Below, in pieces: positions 31,853 to 32,846 of a stretch of 32,846 nt of DNA. The notes below the pieces were generated by a model. That model was not told where the DNA came from and searched no databases. It saw only the letters and a program-made list of their open reading frames with translations. The DNA is taken from NCBI GenBank assembly GCA_943908425.1, contig CALTTC010000021.1, positions 1 through 32,846 of the forward strand, read 5' to 3'. The DNA is from an uncultured Moraxella sp. (GTDB taxonomy: Bacteria; Pseudomonadota; Gammaproteobacteria; Pseudomonadales; Moraxellaceae). The position numbers and the translations under genes are program-made. Numbering within the stretch: the stretch's first letter is position 1; each line of letters opens with the position of its first letter.

Positions 31853-32710
31853 TTACGCAAAATAATTCACCAAAACATCAAGGCAAGCATTAACTTTGGC
31901 TGGCTGTTGGGCTTTATTGGGCGTTTTGGCGTATAGCGTAAGCTTAGGCAATTTATATTCTGGCAATATCGCCACCAATCTCCCACTCGCCAACAGCTCT
32001 TGCGCGTACAAATGATTAGTGCACGCAATCCCACAACCATCTACCGCGAGCGCAAGTGCTAGCCCCTCATCTTGGGTGCTGTAGCGGGCATTAACCTTCA
32101 CCGACTCTCCCGAACTAAACATTAACTGCTCACTCAAGCTTGGCAAAATAAAGGCGTGCGCCGATAAATCCGCTAATTCTGTGATAGGATGGGTCGCCAA
32201 ATAGGTAGGCGAGGTTACCAACAGTTGCGGTACTTGACTTAAGGTTATGCCACCCTCCCCTGTCTTTGGGGCAAGATACACCGCCAAATCAGCGCGTGTC
32301 TCAATCATATCCATCGCGACACTATCCGTCACCAAGGTGAGTGATAGCTCGCTATGCTCGTTAAGCCACGCCGATAACGCTGGCAAAATCGTCTGGCGCG
32401 CCAACAATGGCGTGGTTGCCATACGCAAATTGCCAAGAATACCATCGCGCAACTGATTGATATTGTCACGCGCTTCATCGGCACAGGCGACAATCGCCTT
32501 AGCGGATTGATACAAGCTTGCTCCTGCTTCAGTCAAGCTCAGCTTGCGTGTAGAGCGGTGCAATAATACCACCCCAAGCTCAAGCTCTAGCGCACGAATT
32601 TGTTGGCTAATAGCACTTGTGGTAATACCAAGCTCGCGCCCCGCCCCACTAAATGAGCCATATTGCACCACACTTGCAAACACCGCCATCGCCCGCAAAT
32701 TATCTAACAT
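31853..32710 (-). CDS. LysR family transcriptional regulator
   Basis: The 285-residue protein has an N-terminal HTH (MAVFASVVQYGSFSGAGRELGITTSAISQQIRALELELGVVLLHRSTRKLSLTEAG) of the DhcR/CrgA-like LysR type and a substrate-binding domain with LRMATTPLLARQTILPALSAWL and GLALALAVDGCGIACTNHLYAQELLASGRLVAILPEY. Target genes are unknown; the nearest are the lipoprotein genes it precedes. GGAGG is 5 nt upstream of the ATG, giving strong initiation. Its leader contains a tract of ten G residues on the coding strand, listed below. Confidence 0.88.
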   Translation of the reverse strand: MLDNLRAMAVFASVVQYGSFSGAGRELGITTSAISQQIRALELELGVVLLHRSTRKLSLTEAGASLYQSAKAIVACADEARDNINQLRDGILGNLRMATTPLLARQTILPALSAWLNEHSELSLTLVTDSVAMDMIETRADLAVYLAPKTGEGGITLSQVPQLLVTSPTYLATHPITELADLSAHAFILPSLSEQLMFSSGESVKVNARYSTQDEGLALALAVDGCGIACTNHLYAQELLASGRLVAILPEYKLPKLTLYAKTPNKAQQPAKVNACLDVLVNYFA

Positions 32711-32732
32711 ACACCCCTCCTGTCACTAAAAA

Positions 32733-32768
32733 CGCCCCCCCCCCGCAAATCTGTGGGGGAGGGAGGCG
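32733..32768 (-). promoter_or_regulatory. G10 homopolymer and hairpin in the lysR leader
   Basis: Ten C residues at 32735-32744 (ten G on the lysR strand) lie 25 nt upstream of the lysR start codon. The flanks CGCC (32733-32736) and GGCG (32765-32768) with the G-rich GTGGGGGAGGGAGG arm form a strong hairpin. Such tracts change length by slippage and can tune or switch expression. TATA-rich promoter candidates lie further upstream, near 32785-32810. Confidence 0.55.
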
Positions 32769-32846
32769 TGCATTAACTTATAATTTATAGCAATATTATA
32801 TATAACGACAAAAATAGAGATTTCAAGAAAAAATACCACTTAAGAA

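Overview
The window looks like chromosomal DNA of a low-GC gammaproteobacterium, most likely Moraxella or a close relative in the Moraxellaceae. This is inferred from protein style: an AmpG of about 600 residues, PrmC, MnmG, GrxD, IspF, MnmA, PurB, RadA, TrpS and ScpAB, all of gammaproteobacterial type, plus AT-rich spacers, several lipoproteins and a homopolymeric G tract. No rRNA or other species marker is present, so the genus is an inference.

Layout. 1-1.9 kb is the end of an integrated element: a DUF3310 phage protein, an AlpA-like regulator and a frameshifted P4-type tyrosine integrase, sitting against a tRNA-Leu(CAA) gene. 2.0-3.4 kb holds a CysB-type LysR regulator coupled to an orphan HicB-like antitoxin. 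3.5-6.2 kb has ampG and prmC. 6.3-7.0 kb is a secreted-protein gene whose signal peptide is out of frame at a C6A6 tract. 7.0-14.5 kb is housekeeping: mnmG, grxD, a three-gene overlapping operon (small secreted protein, ispF, cysteine hydrolase), mnmA and purB. 14.7-16.5 kb has a DASS-family anion symporter and xseB. 16.5-20.1 kb is a TPP-riboswitch-controlled transport operon: an unrecognised 84-residue membrane protein, a permease, a THI5-like binding lipoprotein, a frameshifted EcsC-family gene and an ATPase. 20.4-23.4 kb has radA and trpS. 23.4-25.1 kb is a compact PAAR / HExxH metallopeptidase / lipoprotein module that resembles a type VI secretion effector-immunity set. 25.2-26.5 kb has scpA and scpB. 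26.6-32.7 kb has an ABC1/UbiB-like kinase, two large lipoproteins of unknown role and a LysR regulator preceded by a run of ten G residues on its coding strand.

Functional themes. The riboswitch operon is expected to import a thiamine pyrimidine precursor when TPP is low. The PAAR module is the best candidate for an interesting, little-described system: a delivery protein, a putative zinc peptidase and a likely periplasmic protector are packed head to tail between two housekeeping loci. Three genes are broken by single frame changes (integrase, secreted protein, EcsC). Long spacers carry short tandem duplications of 13-17 bp, including a five-unit 17-bp array downstream of radA.
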